Positions 48,626-57,295 of a stretch of DNA of 64,000 bases are shown here, piece after piece. Under the pieces are notes generated by a model. That model saw nothing but the letters and a program-made list of their open reading frames with translations, searched no databases and was not told the origin of the DNA. A program made the translations under genes and the position numbers. The first letter of the stretch is position 1; each line of letters starts with the position of its first letter. This DNA is from an uncultured Desulfovibrio sp. (GTDB lineage Bacteria; Desulfobacterota; Desulfovibrionia; Desulfovibrionales; Desulfovibrionaceae), in the NCBI RefSeq assembly GCF_944324505.1, contig NZ_CALUWO010000001.1, forward strand, positions 372,001 through 436,000. Direction: 5' to 3'.

Positions 48626-49911
48626 TGCCCCAGCAGGAATACGCCGCCATCCTGAACCTGCTGCATGCGGAGGTGGTCCCGGCCCTGGGTTGCACCGAAC
48701 CCGTTGCCGTGGCCCTGTGCGCGGCCCGTGCCGCCGAGGCCCTGGGCCGCCCGCCGCACAGCCTGGATGTGGCCGTCAGCGCCAATCTGCTCAAGAACGG
48801 CATGGGCGTCATGGTTCCCGGCACCGGCGAGGCTGGGCTGGGCGTGGCGGCGGCAGCCGGCGCCCTGGCCGGCCGGAGCGCCCTTGGTCTGGAATGCCTG
48901 CGTCATCTGGATCAGCGCACCGCCCAGGCCGCCAGAGACATGGTGGCCGCCGGTCAGGTGACCTTGCACCTGCCGGAGGACAATACCCTTCTGCTCTACT
49001 GCCTGGTGACAGCCCGTGCCGACGGCCACAGCGCCGCTGCCGAGCTGCGGGACAGCCATACCAACATTACCCGGGTCTGGCAGGACGGGCAGCTGGTCTT
49101 CCAGGCAGACAGGCCCGACGCCGCCGTCCAGGAAGCGGACACCGCATGGCCCCTTACCCTAGAAAAGGTTCATGCCTTTGCCCAAAACGCCCCGCTGAAG
49201 GACATCAGCTTCATTATGGAAGCAGCCCGCATGAACCGCCAGGTGGCCGAGGAGGGCCTGCGCGAGCACTATGGCCTGGGCGTGGGCAAGATGGTGGAAA
49301 CCCAGGTGCGTCAGCGCGTTCTGGCCGATGACCTGCCCACCTTCGCCATCCGGCTCACAGCCGCGGCGGCCGATGCGCGCATGGCCGGTGTCATGATGCC
49401 GGTCATGAGCAATTCCGGCAGCGGTAATCAGGGCATCACCTGCACCATGCCCGTGGTTGCCTGCGCCATCCGGCAGGGCTGCAATGACGAGGCCCTCTCC
49501 CGCGCCCTCATCATGAGCCACCTCACCTCCATTCACATCAAGCATCACCTTGGGCGCCTGTCCGCCCATTGCGGCGCCATGGTGGCCGGTACTGCCGCGG
49601 CCTGCGGCATTGCCATGCTCATGGGGGGCGGCCTCCCGGACATGGAGCGCACCATACGCAATATGGTGGGCAATGTGGCCGGCATGATCTGCGACGGCGC
49701 CAAGAGCAGCTGCGCCCTCAAGGTGGCCACGGCCGTGAGCGCCGGCATACAGGCCGCGCTGCTGGCCCTCGGCGGGCAGGTTGTGCCCGGCCATGAAGGC
49801 ATCGTGGATGACGATATCGAAACCTGCATCGCCAATCTGGGCCGTCTCGGCTCCACCGGCATGCAGGGAACGGACAGGGTTATTCTGGACATCATGCTCC
49901 ACAAGGCCTGA
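48622..49911 (+). CDS. cyuA: L-cysteine desulfidase family protein (CyuA/YhaM)
   Basis: 429 residues of the UPF0597/serine dehydratase alpha-like family. Cluster-binding cysteines are in GCTEPVAVAL (C24) and CDGAKSSC; NSGSGNQGI and AGMICDGAKSSCALK are the most conserved stretches. The enzyme uses a 4Fe-4S cluster to split L-cysteine into pyruvate, ammonia and sulfide. Coupled with the transporter just upstream, it would form a cysteine uptake-and-degradation unit whose products enter the PFOR/Pta/AckA route and sulfide pool. Confidence 0.9.
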   Translation: MMPQQEYAAILNLLHAEVVPALGCTEPVAVALCAARAAEALGRPPHSLDVAVSANLLKNGMGVMVPGTGEAGLGVAAAAGALAGRSALGLECLRHLDQRTAQAARDMVAAGQVTLHLPEDNTLLLYCLVTARADGHSAAAELRDSHTNITRVWQDGQLVFQADRPDAAVQEADTAWPLTLEKVHAFAQNAPLKDISFIMEAARMNRQVAEEGLREHYGLGVGKMVETQVRQRVLADDLPTFAIRLTAAAADARMAGVMMPVMSNSGSGNQGITCTMPVVACAIRQGCNDEALSRALIMSHLTSIHIKHHLGRLSAHCGAMVAGTAAACGIAMLMGGGLPDMERTIRNMVGNVAGMICDGAKSSCALKVATAVSAGIQAALLALGGQVVPGHEGIVDDDIETCIANLGRLGSTGMQGTDRVILDIMLHKA

Positions 49912-49934
49912 TGCCGCTGCTCCCCTCATAAAAT

Positions 49935-49970
49935 AACGGCGCCGTTCCCGCGGGGGGCGGCGCCGTTTTT
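49935..49970 (+). terminator. Terminator after cyuA
   Basis: Perfect stem AACGGCGCCG (49935-49944) with CGGCGCCGTT (49958-49967), then TTT. Confidence 0.85.
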
Positions 49971-50030
49971 CTGCAACAGGTTCTGCGGCGGGCCTGGCCG
50001 CCGCCATACGGGATCAGGCACGGGCAGGCC

Positions 50031-51557
50031 CTACAGCAGGGGCCGGTCCAGCACACGCAGGGAAATGGCCTCGGCAAGATGCCGGGAGCGCAGGCTGTGG
50101 CTGTGGTCAAGATCGGCAATGGTGCGGGCCAGACGCAGAATGCGCGTATAGGCCCGGGCAGAAAGACCCAGGCGCTGCACCGCGGCCCGCAGCAGGGCCT
50201 GCCCTTCGGCGTCCGGCGCGCAATGGCGTTCCAGAAGTGCCCCGGACAGGGCCGCATTGCTGTGCACGGCGGTGCCGGCATAGCGTTCCTGCTGCCGCTG
50301 CCGGGCATCCAGCACGCGCTCGCGAATGGCCTCCGACGACTCGCCGGGCACGGCGGCGCTCAGCTCCTCGTAGGGAACGGCCGGCACTTCCACATGCACA
50401 TCAATGCGATCCAGCAGCGGACCGGAAAGCCGGCTCCGATACCGGGCCAGCTGATCGGGACGACAGGTGCAGGTATGCTGCGGATCGCCATGATAGCCGC
50501 AGGGGCAGGGATTCATGGCCGCCACCAGCATGCAGTCCGCCGGATAGGTGACGCTCTGGCTGGCGCGGGCAATGGTCACCACCCCGTCCTCCAGCGGCTG
50601 ACGCAGCACCTCCAGCGCCGATTTGCGGTATTCCGGCAGCTCATCCAGAAAAAGTACGCCCCTGTGGGCCAGCGACACCTCGCCGGGCCGGGGATGCGTG
50701 CCCCCGCCCACCAGGGCCGCCTCGGAAACCGTATGGTGCGGCGAGCGGAAGGGCCGCACGCGCACGAGGCCGCCCCCGTCGGGCAGTTGCCCGGCCACGC
50801 TGTAGATTTTGGTGACCTCCAGCGCCTCGTCAAAGGAAAGGGGCGGCAGAATGCTGGGCAGCCGCTGGGCCAGCATGGTCTTGCCGCTGCCGGGCGGGCC
50901 GATCATGAGCACATTGTGCCCGCCGGCAGCCGCCACTTCCAGCGCCCTTCTGGCGGCCTGCTGCCCCTTGACGTCGGCATAGTCCCATTGCGGCGGTGGT
51001 ACCGCGGCGTTATCCCCGGACGGCTCCGTGGCGGGCAATGGCAGCTCGCCGCGCAGAAAGGCCACACACTGGACAAGATTGCGGGGGGCATACACATCCA
51101 CCCCGCGCACCACGGCGGCCTCGGCCGCATTGCCCGGCGGCAGCACGCAGGCTGACGCGCCCTCGCTGCGGGCCAGCAGGGCCATGGGCAGCATGCCGGG
51201 AACCGGCCGGAGCAGACCGGAAAGGGACAGCTCCCCCGCAAAGAAGCGCCCGTGCAGACAGGCGGGGTCCAGCTGCGCGCTGGCTGCCAGCAGACCAAGG
51301 GCCAGCGGCAGGTCATAGGCCGTTCCTCCCTTGCGGCGGCCGGCCGGCGCCAGATTGACCGTGATGCGGGCCGGCGGCAGGCGGAAGCCCCCGGAGCGCA
51401 ATGCGGCAAAAACCCTGTCCCGGGCCTCGCGCACGGCAGCCTCGGCCAGCCCCACCAGCGAAAAGGAGGGCAGGCCCTGGCGTATGCACTCCACCTCCAC
51501 ATCCACGCGAAAGGCGTCCACGCCCTCCAGCCCGGCACTGTACAGCCGTACGACCAT
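50031..51557 (-). CDS. comM: ComM/YifB-family Mg-chelatase-like ATPase
   Basis: 508 residues. N-terminal Lon-protease-like fold (PSFSLVGLAEAAVREARDRV; RITVNLAPAGRRKGGTAYDL), AAA+ Walker A GPPGSGKTMLA, Walker B LFLDELPE, and a C-terminal Mg_chelatase_C domain with a zinc-like CPCGYHGDPQHTCTC insert. ComM is a hexameric helicase promoting branch migration during DNA uptake recombination. GGGGGAGG precedes the ATG at 51557. Lies 52 bases after lepB. Confidence 0.93.
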   Translation of the reverse strand: MVVRLYSAGLEGVDAFRVDVEVECIRQGLPSFSLVGLAEAAVREARDRVFAALRSGGFRLPPARITVNLAPAGRRKGGTAYDLPLALGLLAASAQLDPACLHGRFFAGELSLSGLLRPVPGMLPMALLARSEGASACVLPPGNAAEAAVVRGVDVYAPRNLVQCVAFLRGELPLPATEPSGDNAAVPPPQWDYADVKGQQAARRALEVAAAGGHNVLMIGPPGSGKTMLAQRLPSILPPLSFDEALEVTKIYSVAGQLPDGGGLVRVRPFRSPHHTVSEAALVGGGTHPRPGEVSLAHRGVLFLDELPEYRKSALEVLRQPLEDGVVTIARASQSVTYPADCMLVAAMNPCPCGYHGDPQHTCTCRPDQLARYRSRLSGPLLDRIDVHVEVPAVPYEELSAAVPGESSEAIRERVLDARQRQQERYAGTAVHSNAALSGALLERHCAPDAEGQALLRAAVQRLGLSARAYTRILRLARTIADLDHSHSLRSRHLAEAISLRVLDRPLL

Positions 51558-51609
51558 GCCTCCCCCTGCAAACGCAACGGGGGCGCGACAGTGCCGCGCC
51601 CCCGCATGC

Positions 51610-52245
51610 TCATTCGATGGCCTTGCCCAGCCTGTCGAAGCGGATGGCATTGAAGAAGCCGTCCGCCTCCGCATTCCAGGACCAGTAGATGCGCCAGGCC
51701 CGCGCCCGGATGGCATCCCGGGACACAAAGCCCCAGAAGCGCGAATCCTGCGAATTGTCGCGGTTATCACCCATCATGAAGTAATGCCCTTCCGGCACGG
51801 TAACCGGGCCGAAGTCGTCACGCACGCCAAAGATATTGTCCGGATCGGTAAAGCGGGCATAGCTTTCCTGCACCGGTTCGTTGTTGCGGTAAAGCTGCTT
51901 GTTGCGCACCTCGATGACATCGCCGGGAATGCCCACAATGCGCTTGATGAAGTCCAGGGAGGGGTCCTTGGGATAGGCAAAGATGACCACCTCGCCGCGC
52001 TGGGGATCGCGCCCCTCATACACGGTAATGTCGGTGAAGGGAATCTTCAGGCCGTAGGTAAACTTCTCGCCCAGCAGATAGTCCCCCACCAGCAGGGTAT
52101 TCATCATGGATTCCGACGGAATCTTGAAGGACTGCACCACAAAGGTGCGGATGACCATTGCCAGCAGCAGCGCCATGACCAGCGCTTCGGCATATTCGCG
52201 AAACAGGGATTTCTTGCGGCGCTGTGCGCCCAGCATCTCGCTCAT
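51610..52245 (-). CDS. lepB: Signal peptidase I
   Basis: 211 residues. One membrane helix (about 15-38) precedes the catalytic serine in PSESMMNTLLVGD (box B) and the general-base lysine in DFIKRIVGIPGD (box D); box E is GDNRDNSQDSRFWG. It cleaves Sec and Tat signal peptides on the periplasmic side. ATG at 52245 chosen for a standard N-terminus (MSEMLGAQRRKKSLF); an upstream frame extension would run into the transporter gene. Confidence 0.95.
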   Translation of the reverse strand: MSEMLGAQRRKKSLFREYAEALVMALLLAMVIRTFVVQSFKIPSESMMNTLLVGDYLLGEKFTYGLKIPFTDITVYEGRDPQRGEVVIFAYPKDPSLDFIKRIVGIPGDVIEVRNKQLYRNNEPVQESYARFTDPDNIFGVRDDFGPVTVPEGHYFMMGDNRDNSQDSRFWGFVSRDAIRARAWRIYWSWNAEADGFFNAIRFDRLGKAIE

Positions 52246-52270
52246 GTGTTCCTTCCCTTTGACCGGTTGG

Positions 52271-53650
52271 TTATTTACAGAATCTGTCCACGTAGCCCAT
52301 GCCCAGCACAAAAAGGATGAGGCAGGGCAGCACATACGTCAGATATCCGCGCAGCCAGCGCGGAAACTTCATGCCCAGCCCCTGATCCACTTCGGCAATG
52401 AAATTGTCCCAGCCCCAGGCGCGGCGCATGGTGCAGAACAGCAGAAAGATCAGCCCGCCCAGGGGCAAAATATTGTTGCTGATGAGAAAATCTTCCAGGT
52501 CCAGCACCGAGCTGCCCGGCCCCAGCGGCTGAAAGTCCGCCAGCAGGTTGAAGCCCAGGGCACACGGCAGCGACAGCAGCCAGATGATGATCATGTGCAG
52601 GACAGTGCCCCGGCGGCGCGGCACGCCCCAGACATCGGCCGTATAGGAAATGATGTTTTCAAATACCGCAATGACCGTGGACAGGGCCGCAAAGCTCATG
52701 AACACAAAGAACAGCGCCCCCCACAGGCGCCCGCCCTCCATGCTGTTGAAAATATTGGGCAGGGTCACAAAAATGAGGCTCGGGCCGGCATCGGGCTTGA
52801 CCCCGAAGGCAAAGCAGGCCGGAAAGATGATGAGACCGGCCATAATGGCCACAAAGGTATCCAGCCCCATGATCCACAGGGCCTCGCCGGTAAGGGAGCG
52901 GTCCCGGGACTGATAGCTGCCGAAAATGCACATGGCCCCGATACCCACAGACAGAGTGAAAAAGGCCTGGTTCATGGCCGCATTGATGACCGGAAACAGC
53001 CCCGTGCCGGCAATCTTGCCCGCGTCGGGCGCCAGATAGAAGGCAATGCCCTCGCCGGCGCCCGGCAGCGTGACGGAACGCACCACCAGCACCAGCAAAA
53101 TGGCCAGCAGGCCCAGCATCATGACCTTGACCACGCGCTCCACGCCCTTCTGAACACCCAGCACACAGACGCCGCAGCCGATGAGCACCACCAGCGTCAT
53201 GCCCACAACCTGCCCCACGGGCTGGCTCAGGGTCGCCCCGAAAAACTGCCCCACGCCGGCCGGGTCAAGGCCGCTCAGTGCGCCGGAAGCCATATACCAG
53301 CAGTAGGCCAGCATCCAGCCCGTCACCGTGGTATAGAACATCATGAGCAGATAGCTGCCCACCAGGGCAAACCAGCCGAAATGATGCCAGTGCGTTCCCG
53401 CCGGCTCCAGCACGCGGAAGGCCAGCCCCATATTGCGGCGCGCCGCGCGGCCCACGGCAAATTCCATGATCATGGTGGGGACCACGGCAAAGAGACAGAG
53501 CAGGTAAATCCCCACAAAAATGGCACCGCCATAGGCGCCGGTAATGTACGGAAAACGCCAGACATTGCCCAGACCAATGGCACAGCCCGCCGACAGCAGG
53601 AGAAAGCCCAGGCGACTGCCCAGCATTTCACGTTGAACGTTTGCTGACAT
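52271..53650 (-). CDS. Neurotransmitter:sodium symporter family transporter, copy 1
   Basis: 459 residues, 11-12 helices. LLLSAGCAIGLGNVWRFPYI in helix 1 is the NSS (LeuT) signature forming the Na+ and substrate site; FFTLSVGIGAMCIFGSY is helix 6. Imports amino acids or indole-type substrates with sodium. It is very similar throughout to the gene immediately upstream, so the two arose by tandem duplication. Start at 53650 gives MSANVQREMLGSRLGF, equivalent to its paralogue. Confidence 0.92.
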   Translation of the reverse strand: MSANVQREMLGSRLGFLLLSAGCAIGLGNVWRFPYITGAYGGAIFVGIYLLCLFAVVPTMIMEFAVGRAARRNMGLAFRVLEPAGTHWHHFGWFALVGSYLLMMFYTTVTGWMLAYCWYMASGALSGLDPAGVGQFFGATLSQPVGQVVGMTLVVLIGCGVCVLGVQKGVERVVKVMMLGLLAILLVLVVRSVTLPGAGEGIAFYLAPDAGKIAGTGLFPVINAAMNQAFFTLSVGIGAMCIFGSYQSRDRSLTGEALWIMGLDTFVAIMAGLIIFPACFAFGVKPDAGPSLIFVTLPNIFNSMEGGRLWGALFFVFMSFAALSTVIAVFENIISYTADVWGVPRRRGTVLHMIIIWLLSLPCALGFNLLADFQPLGPGSSVLDLEDFLISNNILPLGGLIFLLFCTMRRAWGWDNFIAEVDQGLGMKFPRWLRGYLTYVLPCLILFVLGMGYVDRFCK

Positions 53651-53768
53651 GAAAATCGACCCTTTCCACGGCAAAAATTTCCACAGGGGCGGCATGCGGC
53701 GCCACTGCGGCAGAACCGCCTTGAGCTATAGCGCATGGCGGGCCTGTCTGCAATGCCGGCAGCCCGGC

Positions 53769-55145
53769 CTAGCTGCCCCCCAGGCGCTCCACATAGCCCA
53801 TGATGAAAATGCCGGCAATGAGACAGGGCAGCACCCAGCGCAGATAGAAGCGCAGCCCGGCCGGAAAGCGCAGGCCGCGGCCGGCATTGGCCTCGGCCAG
53901 AAAGTTTTCCCAGCCCCAGCCGCGCCGCGTGGTGCAGAAAAAGAGAAACAGCAGGGTGCCGGCAAACAGCAGGTTGTTGCTGATGAGGAAGTCCTCCAGG
54001 TCCAGCACCGTGCTGCCCGGCCCCAGGGGATGAACGTCCGACAGCACATTGAAGCCCAGCCCGCAGGGCAGCGAACAGAGCCAGAGACCCAGAAGATGCA
54101 GCAGCGTGGCCCGGCGGCGCGGCATGCCCCAGACATCCACGCTGTAGGAAATGATGTTTTCAAAAACGGCAATGACCGTGGACAAGGCCGCAAAGCCCAT
54201 GAAGATGAAGAAGAGCGTGCCCCAGATCTGCCCGCCTTCCATACTGTTGAAGATATTGGGCAACGTCACAAAGACCAGCCCCGGCCCTGCGCCGGGATTG
54301 ACCCCGAAGGCAAAGCAGGCCGGAAAGATGATAAGGCCGGCCATGATGGCCACAAAGGTATCCAGTCCCACAATGAGGGCCGCCTCGCCGGTGAGGGAAC
54401 GATCCTTCGGCTGATAGCTGCCAAAGATGGTCATGGACCCGATGCCCACGGAAATGGTGAAAAAGGCCTGATTCATGGCCGCATTGATGGCCGTGAAGAT
54501 GCCGGCCTGGCTCAGGCGCTGGGGATCGGGCGCCAGATAAAAGGCTATGCCCGCCCCGGCGCCGGGCAGGGTCACGGCGCGCAGCACCAGGGCCAGCAGA
54601 ATGAGCAGCAGCCCCAGCATCATGAACTTGACCACGCGCTCCACACCCCGGCGCACCCCCAGGGCACAGACGGCGCAGCCCGTCAGCACCACCAGGCTCA
54701 TGCTCAGCACCTGCACGGAAGGCCGGGCCAGCATGCCCTGGAAAAAGCGGCCCACCCCTGCCGGGTCAAGGCCGTTCAACGCGCCCGTGGCCATGTACCA
54801 GCAATATGCCAGCAGCCAGCCGGTAACCGTGGTGTAGAACATCATGAGCAGATAGCTGCCCACCAGGGCGAACCAGCCGCAGCGGTGCCAGCAGGTGCCC
54901 GCCGGCTCCAGCACCTTCAGGGCGCGGCCCATGTTGCAGCGGGCCGCCCGGCCCACGGCCAGTTCCATGACCAGAATGGGCGTTACCGCCAGCAGGCAGA
55001 GCAGATAGATGCCCACCAGCGCGGCTCCGCCATAGGCGCCGGTAATGTAGGGAAAACGCCAGACATTGCCCAGACCGATGGCACAGCCCGCCGACAGCAG
55101 CAGAAAGCCCAGCCGGCTGCCCAGCATTTCGCGCGGCGCACTCAT
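53769..55145 (-). CDS. Neurotransmitter:sodium symporter family transporter, copy 2
   Basis: 458 residues, same architecture as copy 1: the first 50 residues and the stretch from helix 6 to the C-terminus (SVGIGSMTIFGSYQPKDRSL, FNSMEGGQIWGTLFF) are nearly the same. Differences cluster in helix 2-3 loops and around residues 185-245, which could tune substrate range. 118 bases separate the copies. ATG at 55145 (MSAPREMLGS) aligns with copy 1. Confidence 0.92.
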   Translation of the reverse strand: MSAPREMLGSRLGFLLLSAGCAIGLGNVWRFPYITGAYGGAALVGIYLLCLLAVTPILVMELAVGRAARCNMGRALKVLEPAGTCWHRCGWFALVGSYLLMMFYTTVTGWLLAYCWYMATGALNGLDPAGVGRFFQGMLARPSVQVLSMSLVVLTGCAVCALGVRRGVERVVKFMMLGLLLILLALVLRAVTLPGAGAGIAFYLAPDPQRLSQAGIFTAINAAMNQAFFTISVGIGSMTIFGSYQPKDRSLTGEAALIVGLDTFVAIMAGLIIFPACFAFGVNPGAGPGLVFVTLPNIFNSMEGGQIWGTLFFIFMGFAALSTVIAVFENIISYSVDVWGMPRRRATLLHLLGLWLCSLPCGLGFNVLSDVHPLGPGSTVLDLEDFLISNNLLFAGTLLFLFFCTTRRGWGWENFLAEANAGRGLRFPAGLRFYLRWVLPCLIAGIFIMGYVERLGGS

Positions 55146-55182
55146 GCCATCCTCCGCCGCGCCCGGCACAGCAGCACAGCCA

Positions 55183-56487
55183 TCACAGACTCCGCAGCAC
55201 GAAATTCACGGCAAAGCAGGCCGACACCACGTACATCACCGGGCTGACCTCGCGCCCCCGCCCGGTCAGCAGGCGCAGCACCGTAAAGCTGATGAAGCCG
55301 AAACCGAAGCCCGTGGCAATATTGAAGGTCAGCGGCATGGACAGAATGGTGAGAAAGGCCGGCAGGGCCACCGTGAAATCCTGAAAGCGGATGCGCACCA
55401 CATCCTGCATCATGAGCGCACCCACCACAATGAGCACCGGCGCCGTGGCATAGCCCGGCACCACGCCCACCAGCGGGGTGAAGATGAGCGACAGGGCAAA
55501 GAGCGCGGCAATGACCACGGCCGTGAGGCCGGTGCGCCCCCCCTGCGCCACGCCGGCGGCGCATTCCAGATAGCTGGTGGCCGTGGTGGCGCCCAGCAGG
55601 GCGCTGCTCATGGTGCCGATGGAATCCGTCACCAGGGCGCGGTCCAGATTGTCGATGTGGCCGTCCTCGTGCATGAAGCCCGCCTTGCGGGCCAGACCGA
55701 TGAGCACGCCCATATTGTCAAACAGGTCCACCATGGTCAGGGTGAAGATGATGGACAGCAGCCCGTGGTCCAGCGCGCCCCGGATATCCATCTGCAGAAA
55801 GGTCTCCGTGGGCAGCGGCAGGCTGGAGGAAACAAGGCTGCCCTCCGGCAGTTCGCTCACGCCCAGGGCCAGCCCCAGCACCGTGATGACAAGAATGCCC
55901 AGCACCATGGCCCCGGGCACATTGCGGGCCATGAGCGCCCCGATGAGAAAGACGCCGCCTGCGGCCAGCAGCGCGGGAGCGCTGCTCAGCTTGCCCAGAG
56001 CCACGAAGGTGGAAGGATCGGCCACCACAAGGCCGCAGTTCTTCATGCCGATGAAGGCAATGAATGCCCCGATGCCCACCACAATGGCATACTTGAGATC
56101 CATGGGCACGGCGTCGATGATCATCTGCCGCACGCGGGTCACCGTGAGCAGCAGAAAGATGACCCCGGAAATGAAGACCGCTCCCAGCCCCGTCTGCCAG
56201 GTATAGCCCGCAGGTCCGCAGACAAAATAGGCAAAGAAGGCCGTAATGCCCAGCCCGGGGGCCACCCCCACGGGAAAGCGCGCCCACAGGCCCATGATCA
56301 GGGTGATGATGATGGTCACCCAGATGGTGGCGGCCACCGCCGACTGATGGGGCATGCCGGCATCGGCCAGCATGCCCGGCACCACAAAGATGAGGTAGCA
56401 CATGGCCATGAAGCTGGTCAGGCCGGCCAGACATTCCTGGCGGACGCTGGTTCCGTGGGCCGAGAGGTGAAAAAGGCGTTCCAGCAT
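55183..56487 (-). CDS. AzgA-type purine permease (NCS2 family)
   Basis: 434 residues, about 12-14 helices. ECLAGLTSFMAMCYLIFVVPGML at the start, MGLWARFPVGVAPGLGITAFFAY, and TTATSYLECAAGVAQGGRTG are typical of the AzgA-like hypoxanthine/guanine/adenine:H+ symporters. The start at 56487 (MLERLFHLSAHGT) is standard; AAGGAG lies somewhat far (11 bases) upstream. On the same strand as marC. Confidence 0.9.
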   Translation of the reverse strand: MLERLFHLSAHGTSVRQECLAGLTSFMAMCYLIFVVPGMLADAGMPHQSAVAATIWVTIIITLIMGLWARFPVGVAPGLGITAFFAYFVCGPAGYTWQTGLGAVFISGVIFLLLTVTRVRQMIIDAVPMDLKYAIVVGIGAFIAFIGMKNCGLVVADPSTFVALGKLSSAPALLAAGGVFLIGALMARNVPGAMVLGILVITVLGLALGVSELPEGSLVSSSLPLPTETFLQMDIRGALDHGLLSIIFTLTMVDLFDNMGVLIGLARKAGFMHEDGHIDNLDRALVTDSIGTMSSALLGATTATSYLECAAGVAQGGRTGLTAVVIAALFALSLIFTPLVGVVPGYATAPVLIVVGALMMQDVVRIRFQDFTVALPAFLTILSMPLTFNIATGFGFGFISFTVLRLLTGRGREVSPVMYVVSACFAVNFVLRSL

Positions 56488-56522
56488 GGCTGATCGCTCC
56501 TTGCGCCGGAAGAACTCCGCAG

Positions 56523-57128
56523 CTAGTTGAAGAATGCCTGCATGCCGGTGAAGATGACCTGCGCCGCAATGGCGGCCAGCAGCAGACCGGTGAGCTTGGA
56601 CAGTACGGCAATGCCGGTCTTGTGCAGCACGCGCTCCACACTGTGCGACATGAGCAGCATGAGAAAGATGCCCGTGGCCGCAAGCAGCAGGGAAAAAACG
56701 CCCACCAGCATTTCCCGCAGGGTATTGGCCGATGCGCCGATGACCATGATGGCGCCGATGGAGGCCGGCCCCATGCACAGGGGAATGGCCAGCGGCACCA
56801 CGCTGATGTCGCCCTCCTTCTGGGTGTGGGCATCGTCCTTTTCCTCTCCCATGAGGGAAACGGCCGTCAGGAAGAGCAGCACCCCGGAGCCGATGCGGAA
56901 GGCATCCAGCGTAAAGCCGAACAGGGCAAAGATATGCGAGCCGAAAAGATAGAGCACCAGGCCGATGATGAAGGCCGCGACGGACGTCTTGATGGCCGTG
57001 GCGGTCTTGCGCCGCCGGTCATAGTCCCGTGTGCCGCTGATGAAGGCGCTGAGCACGGCGGGAGGGGTCATCATGGCATAGATCTTGATTGTGGTGCTGA
57101 TGACTTCGCTGATGATGTTCTGGTCCAT
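56523..57128 (-). CDS. MarC-family integral membrane protein
   Basis: 201 residues with six helices. IPLCMGPASIGAIMVIG and SGVLLFLTAVSLMG are family features. MarC proteins were once linked to multiple antibiotic resistance, which was later not supported; function is unknown. GGAAGGA upstream supports the ATG at 57128. Ends 35 bases before the AzgA gene and is probably co-transcribed with it. Confidence 0.88.
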   Translation of the reverse strand: MDQNIISEVISTTIKIYAMMTPPAVLSAFISGTRDYDRRRKTATAIKTSVAAFIIGLVLYLFGSHIFALFGFTLDAFRIGSGVLLFLTAVSLMGEEKDDAHTQKEGDISVVPLAIPLCMGPASIGAIMVIGASANTLREMLVGVFSLLLAATGIFLMLLMSHSVERVLHKTGIAVLSKLTGLLLAAIAAQVIFTGMQAFFN

Positions 57129-57246
57129 GAAACTATCCTTCCGGCAGGAAATGGCGAAAGCGCGCCCCCGAGAACCGGGGGACGATTCCCACGAGCGGAG
57201 GCATGACCGCGGGCTGGATCGGGCAGCTCCCAACGGCGCGCCCAAA

Positions 57247-57272
57247 ATGACAAGGCCGCGTTATACGCGGCC
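57247..57272 (-). terminator. Hairpin downstream of the dihydropyrimidinase-like gene
   Basis: Stem GGCCGCGT (57254-57261) with ACGCGGCC (57265-57272), 3-base loop. On the minus strand the following sequence is TTGTCATTTT, a moderate T-tract. Confidence 0.6.
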
Positions 57273-57295
57273 CTGCCCCGTCTGCCAAGTCAAAA

